Source of the DNA: Anodontia alba
Taxonomy: Eukaryota; Mollusca; Bivalvia; Lucinida; Lucinidae
Assembly: GCA_964016985.1 (NCBI GenBank)
Contig: OZ024835.1
Location: 68,340,812-68,404,811, forward strand
Length of the DNA: 64,000 nucleotides
Reading direction: 5' to 3'
This document shows positions 1-8,137 of this stretch, one piece after another. Below the pieces are notes generated by a model. It ran no database searches. It was not told the DNA's origin and saw only the letters and a list, made by a program, of their open reading frames with translations. Positions within the stretch are counted from its first letter, which is position 1. Each line of letters begins with the position of its first letter. A program made the position numbers and the translations under genes.

Positions 1-972
1 CCAAACCTTGCATAGTGCTTCTTCTAGATGTACAGAGTTGGCAGGTACCTTGACCCGGTGACCTTGACCTATGTTTTGCGCTCCAGTAACTTTGACATAT
101 TTTGCGTCGACGTTCAATATCTCCTCAACTATAAGGCCTACAACCAACAAACCTTGCAAAGTGCTTCTCCTCAATGTACTGACTTAGCAGATACCTTGAC
201 CTGGTGACCTTGACCTATATTTTGGCTGCAGTGACTTTGACATAATTTACATCAACGTTCCAGATCTCCTCAAGTGTAAGACCTCTAGCCACCAAACCTT
301 GCATAGTGCTTCTCCTATATGTACTGACTTGGCAGGTATCTTGACCCGGTGACCTTGACCTATATTTTGCGCTCCAGTGCCTTTTACACATTTTACGTCA
401 ACGTTCAATATCTTCTCAACTATAAGGCCTACAACCATCAAACCTTGCATAGTGCTTCTCCTCAATGTACGGACTCTGCAGGTACCTTGACTGGGTGACC
501 TTGACCTATATTTCACGCTCCATTGACTTTTACACCTTTTACATCACCCTTCCATATGTCCTCAACTGTAAGGCCTTCAACCACCAAACCTTATATAGCA
601 CTTCTTCTTGATGTACTGACTCGACAGGTACCTTGACCTGGTGACCTTGACCTATATTGTGCACTCTAATGACTTTGACACATTTTATATTGATGTTTGG
701 TATCTCCTCAAATATAAGACCTACAACCACTAAACCTTGCATAGTGCTTCACCTCATTGCCCTGGCTTGGCAGGTACCTTGACCCAGTGACCTTGACTAT
801 ATTTGACACATTTTACGTTGATGTTTGATAACTCCTCAACTATAAGGCCTACAACCACCATACCTTGCATTGTGCTTCTCCTTGATTTACTGAATTAGCA
901 GGTACCTTGACCCGTGACCTTGACCTATATTTCATGCTCCAGTGACTTTTACACATTTTACGTCAACGTTCC
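1..972. repeat. Tandem array, ~146-bp unit, about 7 copies
   Basis: The block CAAACCTTGCATAGTG recurs at about 2, 148, 293, 439, 585, 731 and 859. The spacing is 145-146 bp, except the last interval, where the preceding unit has lost about 18 bp. Each unit carries CCTTGACC..GTGACCTTGACC and a CAACTATAAGGCCTACAACC segment. Copies differ at many positions, so the array is old. It runs off the left edge and lies in an intron of the potassium-channel gene. ORFs across it are repeat artefacts. Confidence 0.9.
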
Positions 973-1255
973 ATTATCATTGGGCTGTATAATACGAAAA
1001 GTCAGTGCTGTAGATATAGCCATTACAGGGAATTGCACTGGCCAAGAATATATGTGCCCCATTAGGCACTTTGTCTACATTTTTTTCAACCCAGTTTTCC
1101 AAGTAAGCACTGCTAAGAATGAAATAAACTTATTTAATAACCACATTCTGATTGTGGCTCCTGTGACTTTTGCGCCAGCAGGTGCGATGACGCCTTCCGC
1201 GGAATTCTTGTCTTAAAGGAAAGAATGGGTTCCAACTGGAAGCTGATTCTTTCCT

Positions 1256-1477
1256 TTAACCCATTGAAGACTGGAGACCCCTGAACGGGTAACTGGCAAA
1301 CAGTGCAGACCCAGATCAGATGCCGCAGAATGGGGCATCTGATCGGGGTCATTACTATTTGCAAATAGTTCAACCATTTTTCTTTAGGAATATAATATAA
1401 CCTAACATACCGAAAATCAAAAATGGACTCTTCCAGTATATAGTGCGGGAGAGTTTATTCAGTCTTTAATGGGTTAA
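1256..1477. mobile_element. TTAA-flanked palindromic MITE, family P2
   Basis: The ends are inverted repeats, TTAACCCATTGAAGACTG at the left and CAGTCTTTAATGGGTTAA at the right, each with TTAA outermost. The interior carries a hairpin built on AAACAGTGCAGACCCAGAT and its partner, the core also found in families P1 and F5. It has no ORF. TTAA flanks followed by CCC are typical of piggyBac-type transposition, so this is probably a non-autonomous derivative; the superfamily is inferred. Confidence 0.75.
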
Positions 1478-1555
1478 GAGCAATTTCAATCTTTAAAAAT
1501 TTTCAAGTACTAGGAAGCAGTTCCCTGTCTGTAAAATTTGGTAATTATACCCCGC

Positions 1556-1941
1556 TACACAAAAGTGTCAGGGTATTATGGTGTCACATGGTTTGTCTCT
1601 GTGCCCATCTGTCCATCTGTCACACGTCTGTTTGTTCATATTTTCATTTTCTGACGATAATTTGAGTAAATATCAGTGGATTTTCATCAAACTTGGAACA
1701 TGCATTTATATTAGTGCAGTCAAGACAGCTTTTGACATACAAGTTGGTAGGCCCAAGATGACATGGAAACAGCTGATAGAGTGGGATTGCAGGGAGTGGA
1801 AGCTCTCAGCTATCGACCCTCATGATAGACACACCTGAAGATCTGGTGTGAGAGCTGCCATGCATGCAGCAAGGTAGCTATCTGGAAGGTGGGGCCACTG
1901 ATGTGGATGTTGCCCCTGTACCTCCATGTAAATTAAAAATC

Positions 1942-1973
<32 letters not shown>

Positions 1974-2145
1974 TGCAGATCTGGTTTAGAATTACTAATG
2001 GAAAATTTTCTTCAATTTTTGAAAGTTATCTGCCAGCAAGACATCCGTATATTTGTTTCAGGACAATAACTTAAGTAAACCTCAGTGGATTTTCCCAAAC
2101 TTCATGTGTGCAATGATAATGAAGAGATGTAGTTTGGGATTGGTA
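1556..2145. repeat. Dispersed bivalve-type repeat split by a LINE tail
   Basis: The flanks of the LINE fragment (1556-1719 and 1973-2145) form one repeat. An uninterrupted relative at 30080-30240 has the same order of words: CATATTTTC, AATAAATATCAGTGGA, GTGCAGATCTGGTTTAG. No coding capacity is recognised. Confidence 0.6.
1720..1972 (+). mobile_element. 5'-truncated LINE, 3' end with (GAT)n tail
   Basis: In the plus frame it reads VGRPKMTWKQLIEWDC, then ..DPHDRHT, a stop, and RSGVRAAMHAA. This is the C-terminal tail seen in many non-LTR retrotransposon ORF2 proteins. It ends in about 11 GAT/TGA units. The flanks repeat GTGCAG (1714-1719 and 1973-1978), a target-site duplication supported by the unsplit relative at 30190-30205. 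Only the last ~80 codons survive and the frame is broken. The clade cannot be fixed from this fragment. Confidence 0.75.
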
Positions 2146-2259
2146 ATTGGCAAATTTTGTGAATTTTTTTTCAGTTATTTGCTCACGACACTATAATGGC
2201 AGGGTGTTTTCATTTTATGTTTTTATTTTTAAGATGTGTTTGTTTGCCTTAAGAATCCT

Positions 2260-2423
2260 ACGATTTAGAATTTTTTCTTGTTTTTCCCAAAAAAGAGGAT
2301 TTGACATTTCATGTAAATTGTCTTCAATTGCTGAAAGGTCAAATCCTCTTTTCTGAGGAAAAATAAGAAAATATTTGAAAATGTCATCTGCTAAAAATTT
2401 TACCCAGAGTGCTGAGCATTAAT
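2260..2423. mobile_element. Small palindromic MITE (AAATCCTCTTTTCTG arms)
   Basis: The inverted arms CAAAAAAGAGGATTTGACAT and GGTCAAATCCTCTTTTCTGA enclose a short TGTAAATTGTCTTCAATTG loop. The right flank reads GTCATCTGCTAAAAATTTTACCCAG, shared with the elements at 35345-35720, 59915-60085 and 60255-60425. It lies directly upstream of the first channel exon in the window. Confidence 0.6.
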
Positions 2424-2440
2424 ATTTTTGTGGTTTATAG

Positions 2441-2596
2441 ATTCGAATGAAAAGAACCACCCTGGCAAGGTATCGTACATATGGAGAGTTATACCAAGGA
2501 CTTTGTACAACAACAGGAGAAATTCCAATAGCACTGTACAGGACAGACCAGCAGGCCAGTAATAAACCAGTCAGTCCAACACAGAATGGCTCAGCG
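2441..2596 (+). CDS. KCNT: KCNT exon: RTYGELYQ..ALYRT segment
   Basis: It has 52 codons, begins after TTTATAG and ends before GTAAGT, in phase 0 on both sides. It encodes RYRTYGELYQGLCTTTGEIP followed by IALYRTDQQ, the conserved stretch at the end of the RCK2 region in SLO2 channels, then a Ser/Asn/Gln-rich linker. Confidence 0.85.
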
Positions 2597-5500
2597 GTAA
2601 GTTCACTCAATCCATTTTAACTGGCAAAATGTGGCATCTGATCTGGGTCTCCACTGTTTGCAAATAGTTTAGCCATTTTTTTCTCTATGAATATCTAAAT
2701 CACATACCCTGACATTCCTAAAATTTAAATTTGACTTTTTCAGTATATAGTGTGATGAGGAGTTAATTCAGTCTAAAGTAGGTTAAAATATTAGGTAAAA
2801 TCTGTTAATATTACGGTTCAGGGTAAGTTCTTTTTCATATTCAGCCCCACAATAATGGTACCATGGTCTTTATAAACAAGCGTCTATTCTGAAAGGAAAG
2901 AATTTACAGCCAAAAAATATGGGCATCTTCCAGTGGCAGTAGTCTGGCAACAAAGACTGGCTGAGCTGGCCTTGGATTTGGTTGTTAACAACTAAGTCCA
3001 GATCAGCCAGCTTTTGTTGATAGACGATATATATTCTAATGCACTTGCGTATGTAACGCGACGTCTGATTGGATAACATCAAAAATTTGCAACGGTATAT
3101 TCTGCGATATACTGTCAGAAGTCTGACGTCATCACGTAACGTCGCTTCTCATTGGCTGAAATATGGTATGCAACTCACAGCACTTGTCTCTTTGTGCAAA
3201 TAAATGCATTAGAATGGGGATAACTGCATTCAAATATGTCATTTGGGAAGGTAAATCGGGGGTTTTACAGTCGCAAATTACGTTTTCTATGGCTCCGCTG
3301 ACATGTCTGGGTAAAACAAAATTTCCAACCGTAAAACTGCCGATTTACCTCCCCAAATGACAAATTTGAATGCAGTTATCCCCTAAGCATACCATAATTA
3401 TCCCAAATGTAATCTGAATTACCAGCTTACCATACTTGCTCTAAAATTTGACTTCTTCTGATATGCTGTAAAATTTTTATTCTTAAATTTGACCAAGGTG
3501 ATTTGGTGTAGAATTTGAACATCTAAATTTAAATTCAAGGTCTGAAAAATGCTGTCAGATTGAACAACAGACAGTGCACTCTGAAGAGACTACTCTTTAG
3601 GACCAGTGCTGGATGATTAGACCCTAATTAGTTGATGAATTCTGCAGCATCTGGTATGGGTCTTCACTGTTTCTCGGATATATCTTTCTGAATATTTAGG
3701 ATAAATATGCTAACTTCCCATGAATTATATTGTTACTATGTTCTTCTTTTTAGAACAACAATGAGGTGAAAGAGGAAAAGAAAGCGAATGGGAAGAAGCC
3801 TGGTAGCCCCAGGAAGAATGCAAGTCAGATTAACATGCAGAAAAACTGGAATAACCACAACCCCGAACAGGAGGACATCTCAGATCTCATTAGAAATAGG
3901 ATGAAATCTCTGGATTTGTCTCTTGGTGATTACTGTAAGTTTTTTATCCTCCCACCCTCCCTCATTTTCCCCTTTCTCCATATAAAAGGGATATCAATAT
4001 GAATATTTTTATTATTTCTATGTGAAAACATATGTTGTGGGTATTCATTCATATCTCCAGATGAGGCGCTTTTTTTTTTTCAATCAAAAAATACATGTAT
4101 TGATAGTTTTCTCAGCAAGTACCCATACTCTAATGAGTACCCACAACATATGTTTTCATGGAGAAATAAGAAAACTATTATGTGGATACCCCCTTTTATC
4201 TGAAGCTATGTCATTAGAAGCACCCATTAAGAAAACATGCCTATTCAAATATACTGAAAATTTTACCACCCAAAAATGAAAATTTTCAGATAAAAATTTC
4301 TGATATTTTTCATATTTCTGATCAAAACATAGATTGTGGGTACTCGTTAGAACTGCCTCGGTGAGGTGGTTCTAACAAGTACCCACAATCTATGCTTTTG
4401 ATCAGAAGTAAGAAAAATAATGTATACCCCTGTAACCCCAGTTTTACTATATAAAAGTGGGGTTTAAGGGGGTCAAAATTATATACATGTAGTCGTATTT
4501 TCGTGATGTCTTTCGTGGAGATATAAAAAATATCAGTACATTATGGCAGAAAATGTGTCGTATCTAGAGCATTGACTTAGAGGTATACATTTCATGTAGG
4601 TGATTTATTATGTCCTACCGGGAGGGGGTTATATTGTTTTTGGAGCGGATCCTGTTGGCATCAGCATTGGTGTCAGTGTCAGACTTTCTTGTCTGCACAA
4701 TATAATAATCATGTGAACCAATGGTTGGATTCTTACCAAATTTTCATGGATATATAATTGGGACATATCAAAGAACTTTTCAGATTTAGGTGACCTTGAC
4801 CAAATTTTCAAGGCCACAGCAGTAGAAAAACTGAATATTCATGGTGGGTGAACATCTGTTTTCTCTGAAAGCACTAATACTAGTTTCTGAATGTATATGT
4901 GTTCTTTTGAAAAATTATGTTTAAGTTATGTATTTAATAAAGAAATACTACAGTGCTAGATGCTTTCATTTTTGAGATATTCAACAAAATGTCAGTTTTT
5001 GTAGCCTGAAAACGGCATGTAAAGTTATGTGCCAGAGAAGGCGCATAATCTAATGAATATAATGTTCTATTGTTTAAGACCTGCATTCATCAAATCTTGC
5101 ATACACTTAATCTCTAATATAATCACCAATACACTTAATCTCTAATCCCTCATATAGCATCAAATAGTGGACAAAAGATCCTAAATTTCTTTTATATATG
5201 TCGCTCTTTTCTCTTGTAGGTGATATGGAATACAAGAAGAACGAAATCTCCTATGTGATATTAAACCCCTCGCCAAAGAGAAAACTACGTACTGGCGACC
5301 TTGTGTAAGTTTTAGTATTTGCAGGAGAAAAGGGTCAAAGAAGGGCCAGATCAGCCTGTAAAAATTTATTTGATACTGTACATACATTATATGGGTCACA
5401 TGAAGCCAAAATGTGTCTTCAAGCATGCGCAAAGTATCATCCGGGTCTACCCTCTTTTCATACATTCTGTAGTAGTCAGTGATTCTGTTAGCGGACAGTG

Positions 5501-6928
5501 AAGCCCTGAGCAGACTGCACAGATGCGCAGTCTGATCTGGGCCTTCATAATCTGCATATGTCCAAAGGCGCATTTTCCCATGATGCAGCCCATATAGAGA
5601 AGACTCTTGTCAGACTGGAGTACACAGGCTTATCAGAGTTTTCATTTTGTGTATATCTATTTATGGTTTAAAGGGCAAGAATTATCAATATTTTGGCAAT
5701 AGGTTACTCTTAAAGCCCTAAGCAGTTTGCAATTGTAGCAGATGACATTATAAAATTGATTTTTTATAGAGAAAATAAGGCTGACAGTTCATGTGAATTG
5801 TCTGCTAGGCAGACAGTTCACATGAAATGCCAAGCCTTATTTTCTCTGAAAATAAAAAGTACTTCAAAGTGTCGTTTGCTGTAGTTGCAATTAGCACTTT
5901 AATGGTTAATCTCTTTAGAACAACAAATCCCCTAAATCTTATTAAAGCACCCCTTAACTGCATATATGGTAGTCCCTGGGGTCTTCATATTTAAACCCTG
6001 AGGGAAAACCCTAGGCATGCACTGCTCACCAGTTGCAGTCATCAAAGTCCAAAGATTGTCTCAGAAAAGTACTGACTGTACATTTTGTATAGCCAGCCTG
6101 GTTGGCTCAGTTGGATGGGCGTCCGACTGGTGATCAGGAGGTTTTGGATTTGACCCCTGCCGGGAGATTGATCGTGCAATATTTCCTATGGTCATTCTCT
6201 CTCTTCCGCTGATTCAAGAAGGGCAATTGTCAGTTTCTGGCAAAAGAATGTGCACAATACTGGTTAGCCGCTTAGAGGACTAAGCCTGCCCAGTAAAATG
6301 TGTGGTTAGGTAAACTGACCACCCTCAGCATGACCCCATTTGGTTGGCTGGGTCATAAAACCTCAACACCAACATTTTGCATAATCCTGTAGTTTTTTTT
6401 TTTTTTTTTTAGTAACTTCATTTATTTTGTATGTGCGTGTGTGCATGCAAGTGTGTGTATGTTAGAACCAGTGGATTTTTATGTCTGCCTTGTATTGATC
6501 TGAAGCTTGGGTAAGTTTTTGAAATGTTAAACAAAAATAAATTAATAAGACCTAAATTTGTTATAAGCTATTCTCTCCAATGAAGCAAAAGGGAAGTAAC
6601 AAATTTTTCAAGGGATTGTCTCCCTTTGCAAAATTGGTCCCTTTTGACAAAGAATTTTTGTTTTAAATACAGAATTTTGATGATCTCCAATATGTTTTAC
6701 AGTTACGTGATACAGCCAAGTTCAATGTTTGCTATCCCAACGCGGATCAACCGTAAACGGATGGTGCATAAACCGAGATCATGGTCAAACTTGAAAGAGG
6801 CAGATTCCGAAAATGATTCTTCAGATGCTGAAGGGAGATCTAACTACCATGAACGATCTGGGAGACATTATTCGATGCCAACTTCTTCTGTAACAAGATT
6901 CAGGATTGGTACTGTGGAGAATGTATGA
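2441..6928 (+). CDS. KCNT: KCNT/SLO2-type sodium-activated K+ channel, C-terminal exons (partial gene)
   Basis: This is the 3' end of a large potassium channel whose C-terminal cytoplasmic RCK region senses Na+. Coding exons at 2441-2596, 3754-3934, 5220-5304 and 6703-6928 join in frame to 215 codons and a TGA stop. Three landmarks match Slack/Slick: RTYGELYQGLCTTTGEIPIA with LYRT in the first exon, DLIRNRMKSLDLS in the second, and SYVILNPSP..RTGDLVYVIQP across the third junction. All junctions are AG/GT with phases 0, 1 and 2. The pore and RCK1 region must lie left of the window. The protein ends in TVENV, which could be a PDZ ligand (inferred). No AATAAA is seen between the stop and the DIRS element at 7751. 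Which vertebrate paralogue (KCNT1 or KCNT2) it resembles more cannot be decided. Confidence 0.85.
2613..2785. mobile_element. Degenerate P2-type MITE
   Basis: It shares GCATCTGATCTGGGTCT, CACTGTTTGCAAATAGTT and CAGTATATAGTG with the element at 1256-1477 and ends in AGTAGGTTAA. The left half of the hairpin is missing. It lies 17 bp downstream of the exon donor. Confidence 0.55.
3029..3215. mobile_element. Inverted-repeat element with ATTCTAATGCA ends
   Basis: It is bounded by ATTCTAATGCACTTG and its inverted partner AATGCATTAGAAT. Inside, a second pair GTAACGCGACGTCTGATTGG / CATTGGCTG.. face each other around TGACGTCATCACG. CpG is denser than in surrounding DNA, which suggests a fairly recent insertion. 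It has no ORF. Confidence 0.5.
3216..3383. mobile_element. Palindromic MITE with GGGGATAACTGCATTC ends
   Basis: The arm GGGGATAACTGCATTCAAAT, continuing into ATGTCATTTGGGAAGGTAAATCG, is mirrored at 3340-3383 by CGATTTACCTCCCCAAATGA..GAATGCAGTTATCCCC. The arms are about 42 bp, with few mismatches. It abuts the previous element. Confidence 0.65.
3754..3934 (+). CDS. KCNT: KCNT exon: charged linker and NRMKSLDLS motif
   Basis: It begins after TTTTTAG and ends before GTAAGT, from phase 0 to phase 1. A Lys/Glu/Asn-rich disordered linker is followed by DISDLIRNRMKSLDLSLGDY, which corresponds to the ELVKNRMKHLGLS-type segment of vertebrate Slack. Confidence 0.85.
4025..4209. mobile_element. F2 palindromic MITE
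   Basis: It carries the F2 core (ACATATGTTGTGGGTA..TACCCACAACATATGT) and ends in CTTTTATCTGAAGCTATG, a variant of the family end CTTATCTGTAGCTATG. The left end is degraded. Confidence 0.6.
4225..4508. mobile_element. F1 palindromic MITE
   Basis: It runs from CATTAAGAAAACATGCCTAT to a degraded right end ATTTTCGTGATG. The hairpin core ACATAGATTGTGGGTACTCG / TACCCACAATCTATG is followed by CCCCAGTTTTACTATATAAA..GTGGGGTTT, the diagnostic right half of this family. It has no ORF. Confidence 0.75.
4509..5219. other. KCNT intron, no recognised feature
   Basis: This is AT-rich unique-looking sequence. It contains a short direct repeat of ACACTTAATCTCTAAT at about 5104 and 5130, and a single TGACCTTGACC word. 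No gene is seen. Confidence 0.5.
5220..5304 (+). CDS. KCNT: KCNT exon: SYVILNPSP motif
   Basis: It starts after CTTGTAG and ends before GTAAGT, from phase 1 to phase 2. It encodes DMEYKKNEISYVILNPSPKR then KLRTGDL, matching the YILINPSPD..L-D-VYLI stretch near the end of Slack channels. Confidence 0.85.
5384..5600. mobile_element. F3 palindromic MITE
   Basis: The ends resemble ATATGGGTCACATGAAGCC and its inverted form near GCAGCCCATATAG. The interior holds GACTGCACAGATGCGCAGTC inside a larger CAGTGAAG..CTTCA hairpin. Relatives lie at 6962-7190 and 36573-36829. Confidence 0.6.
5710..5909. mobile_element. TTAA-flanked palindromic MITE, family P3
   Basis: It is bounded by TTAA at 5710 and 5906. 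GTTTGCAATTGTAGCAGA and GTTTGCTGTAGTTGCAATTAG face each other. The centre is AGAGAAAATAAGGCT..AGCCTTATTTTCTCT around GTCTGCTAGGCAGAC. Better-preserved ends occur at 39986-40195. Confidence 0.6.
6092..6375 (+). mobile_element. tRNA-derived SINE, near full length
   Basis: The head shows a pol III A box (TTGGCTCAGTTGG) and a B box (GGATTTGACCCC, decayed). The body follows (CCGCTGATTCAAGAAGGGCA, CCGCTTAGAGGACTAAGCC) and the tail is AAAACCTCAACA. About 284 bp. It is a diverged copy of the family at 26295 and 27123, with relatives on the minus strand throughout the window. Confidence 0.8.
6703..6928 (+). CDS. KCNT: KCNT terminal coding exon
   Basis: It starts after TTTTACAG in phase 2 and completes GDLVYVIQPSSMFAIP, then a Ser/Asp/Arg-rich tail with KRMVHKPRSWSNLKEAD, whose basic-plus-serine pattern suggests phosphorylation sites. 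It ends ..RFRIGTVENV and TGA. Confidence 0.82.
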
Positions 6929-6961
6929 GATTTTTATACGCCTGGCATACTTGTTTGCTGA

Positions 6962-7190
6962 TGGTATATGGGCTGCGGCATGCAAAAATGTGTCCTCAGG
7001 CATATGCGGACAATGAAGGCCCAGTTCAGTCTGCCCATCCGTGCAGTCCGATCAGTGCCTTTCCTGTCTGCTAATAGAATCATTTGACACTATAGAATGT
7101 ATCAATGGGAAGCAAATGTAGGATGAAGCTGAATCTACATTTTGCACATGCATGAAGACACATTTTTGTTTGGCGCTGCCCATATAGTTT
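6962..7190. mobile_element. F3 MITE, diverged
   Basis: It begins TATATGGGCTGCGGCATGC and ends TTTGGCGCTGCCCATATA, the inverted ends of this family. The interior reads GACAATGAAGGCCCAG..GCAGTCCGATCAG. It lies 34 bp after the channel stop codon, so it may be part of the 3' UTR. Confidence 0.6.
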
Positions 7191-7277
7191 TCCTTTTTCC
7201 ATTTGTTCGTATATATGTTCGTTTGTCCTTCCCTAGTGTTAGTGGACATAATCGTCAAAGTCTTTGCATCAGATTTT

Positions 7278-7490
7278 TTAACCCTTGTCATGCTGGATAA
7301 ATTAAGATGCCACGCCCACTTCTAATTTTCAACCAATCAGATTACTTGATCCAGGTTGTTGACACAAATTCAAATACTGAATGGCAAACAGTGCAGATCC
7401 AGATCAGTTGGCTTCTTCAGAAGCCAATTGATCTGGATCTACACTGTTTGAAAAAGCAGGGCATATTAGGTTCAGTAGGACAAGGGCTAA
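7278..7490. mobile_element. TTAA-flanked palindromic MITE, family P1
   Basis: The left end is TTAACCCTTGTCATGCTG and the right end AGTAGGACAAGGGCTAA. The core is AACAGTGCAGATCCAGATCA facing TGATCTGGATCTACACTGTT around GGCTTCTTCAGAAGCC. This is one of about ten copies in the window. The TTAA + CCC ends suggest mobilisation by a piggyBac-type transposase (inferred). Confidence 0.8.
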
Positions 7491-7662
7491 GACAGTATAT
7501 TATCAAAGCCTGTAGACAATTTTGGCACGGGCCGGGGCTCTACATGACCCACTGGTCACTTTGTCTAGTATAATCTGCAAAATCTTTGTATGACCTGAAA
7601 AAAAGGGCTTCCAGTATTGACTGTGTCAAGGGAAGGTGTCTACAAGGACAGCAAAGCCCGGG

Positions 7663-7750
7663 CCCAGTTGTTCAAAGCATTGTTAGCTTAATGGGCTCAT
7701 TAATGATCAAAATGTTAGCTGTTCTAGAAAGTACAATATCTAATTCACAG
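7663..7750. mobile_element. F6 MITE, left part (split by the DIRS element)
   Basis: It begins GGGCCCAGTTGTTCAAAGC and runs to CTAATTCACAG, where the DIRS element starts. The right part resumes at 13956 with ATTTTTGCTGAAAAAATGTG. Unsplit copies at 49406 and 30449 show the two parts were once contiguous. Confidence 0.85.
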
Positions 7751-7769
7751 ATTTTAACTTCGTAATACA

Positions 7770-7928
7770 TTAACCTATAGATAATGTGCTATTCTATTCT
7801 GTTATTCACCCCCTCCACAGAAAAAACGACCTTTCAGTCGTTATAAAGTCTTAATTCAGAAGGTCCCTTTAACAGTTACCTGTATGACGTAGTTCCTCCC
7901 GCTCAAATGATCACGTGTCAGTTTCTTT
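7770..7928 (+). repeat. DIRS left inverted terminal repeat
   Basis: 159 bp, the perfect reverse complement of 13755-13913. It contains the internal palindrome AAACGACCTTTCAGTCGTT and the E-box-like CACGTG core in GATCACGTGTC. It should hold the element promoter, since the gag ORF begins about 210 bp further on. Confidence 0.92.
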
Positions 7929-8137
7929 TCTGTGGACTTTGAATGTTCAAGGATTATTATTCTGTGTTAGAAAAAATGGATTAAAATTATTCTACACGGT
8001 TAAAATTTTTATATCCTTGACTTTCTCTGGTTCTATATTCACTCCTTCTACTATCTATGAAATTATTTTCGAAATATCGATCTTAGATTTCTTGTTTTCT
8101 CAATGTTAAATTTCTTCCTTTGTTTCCGCGTCAGTCG

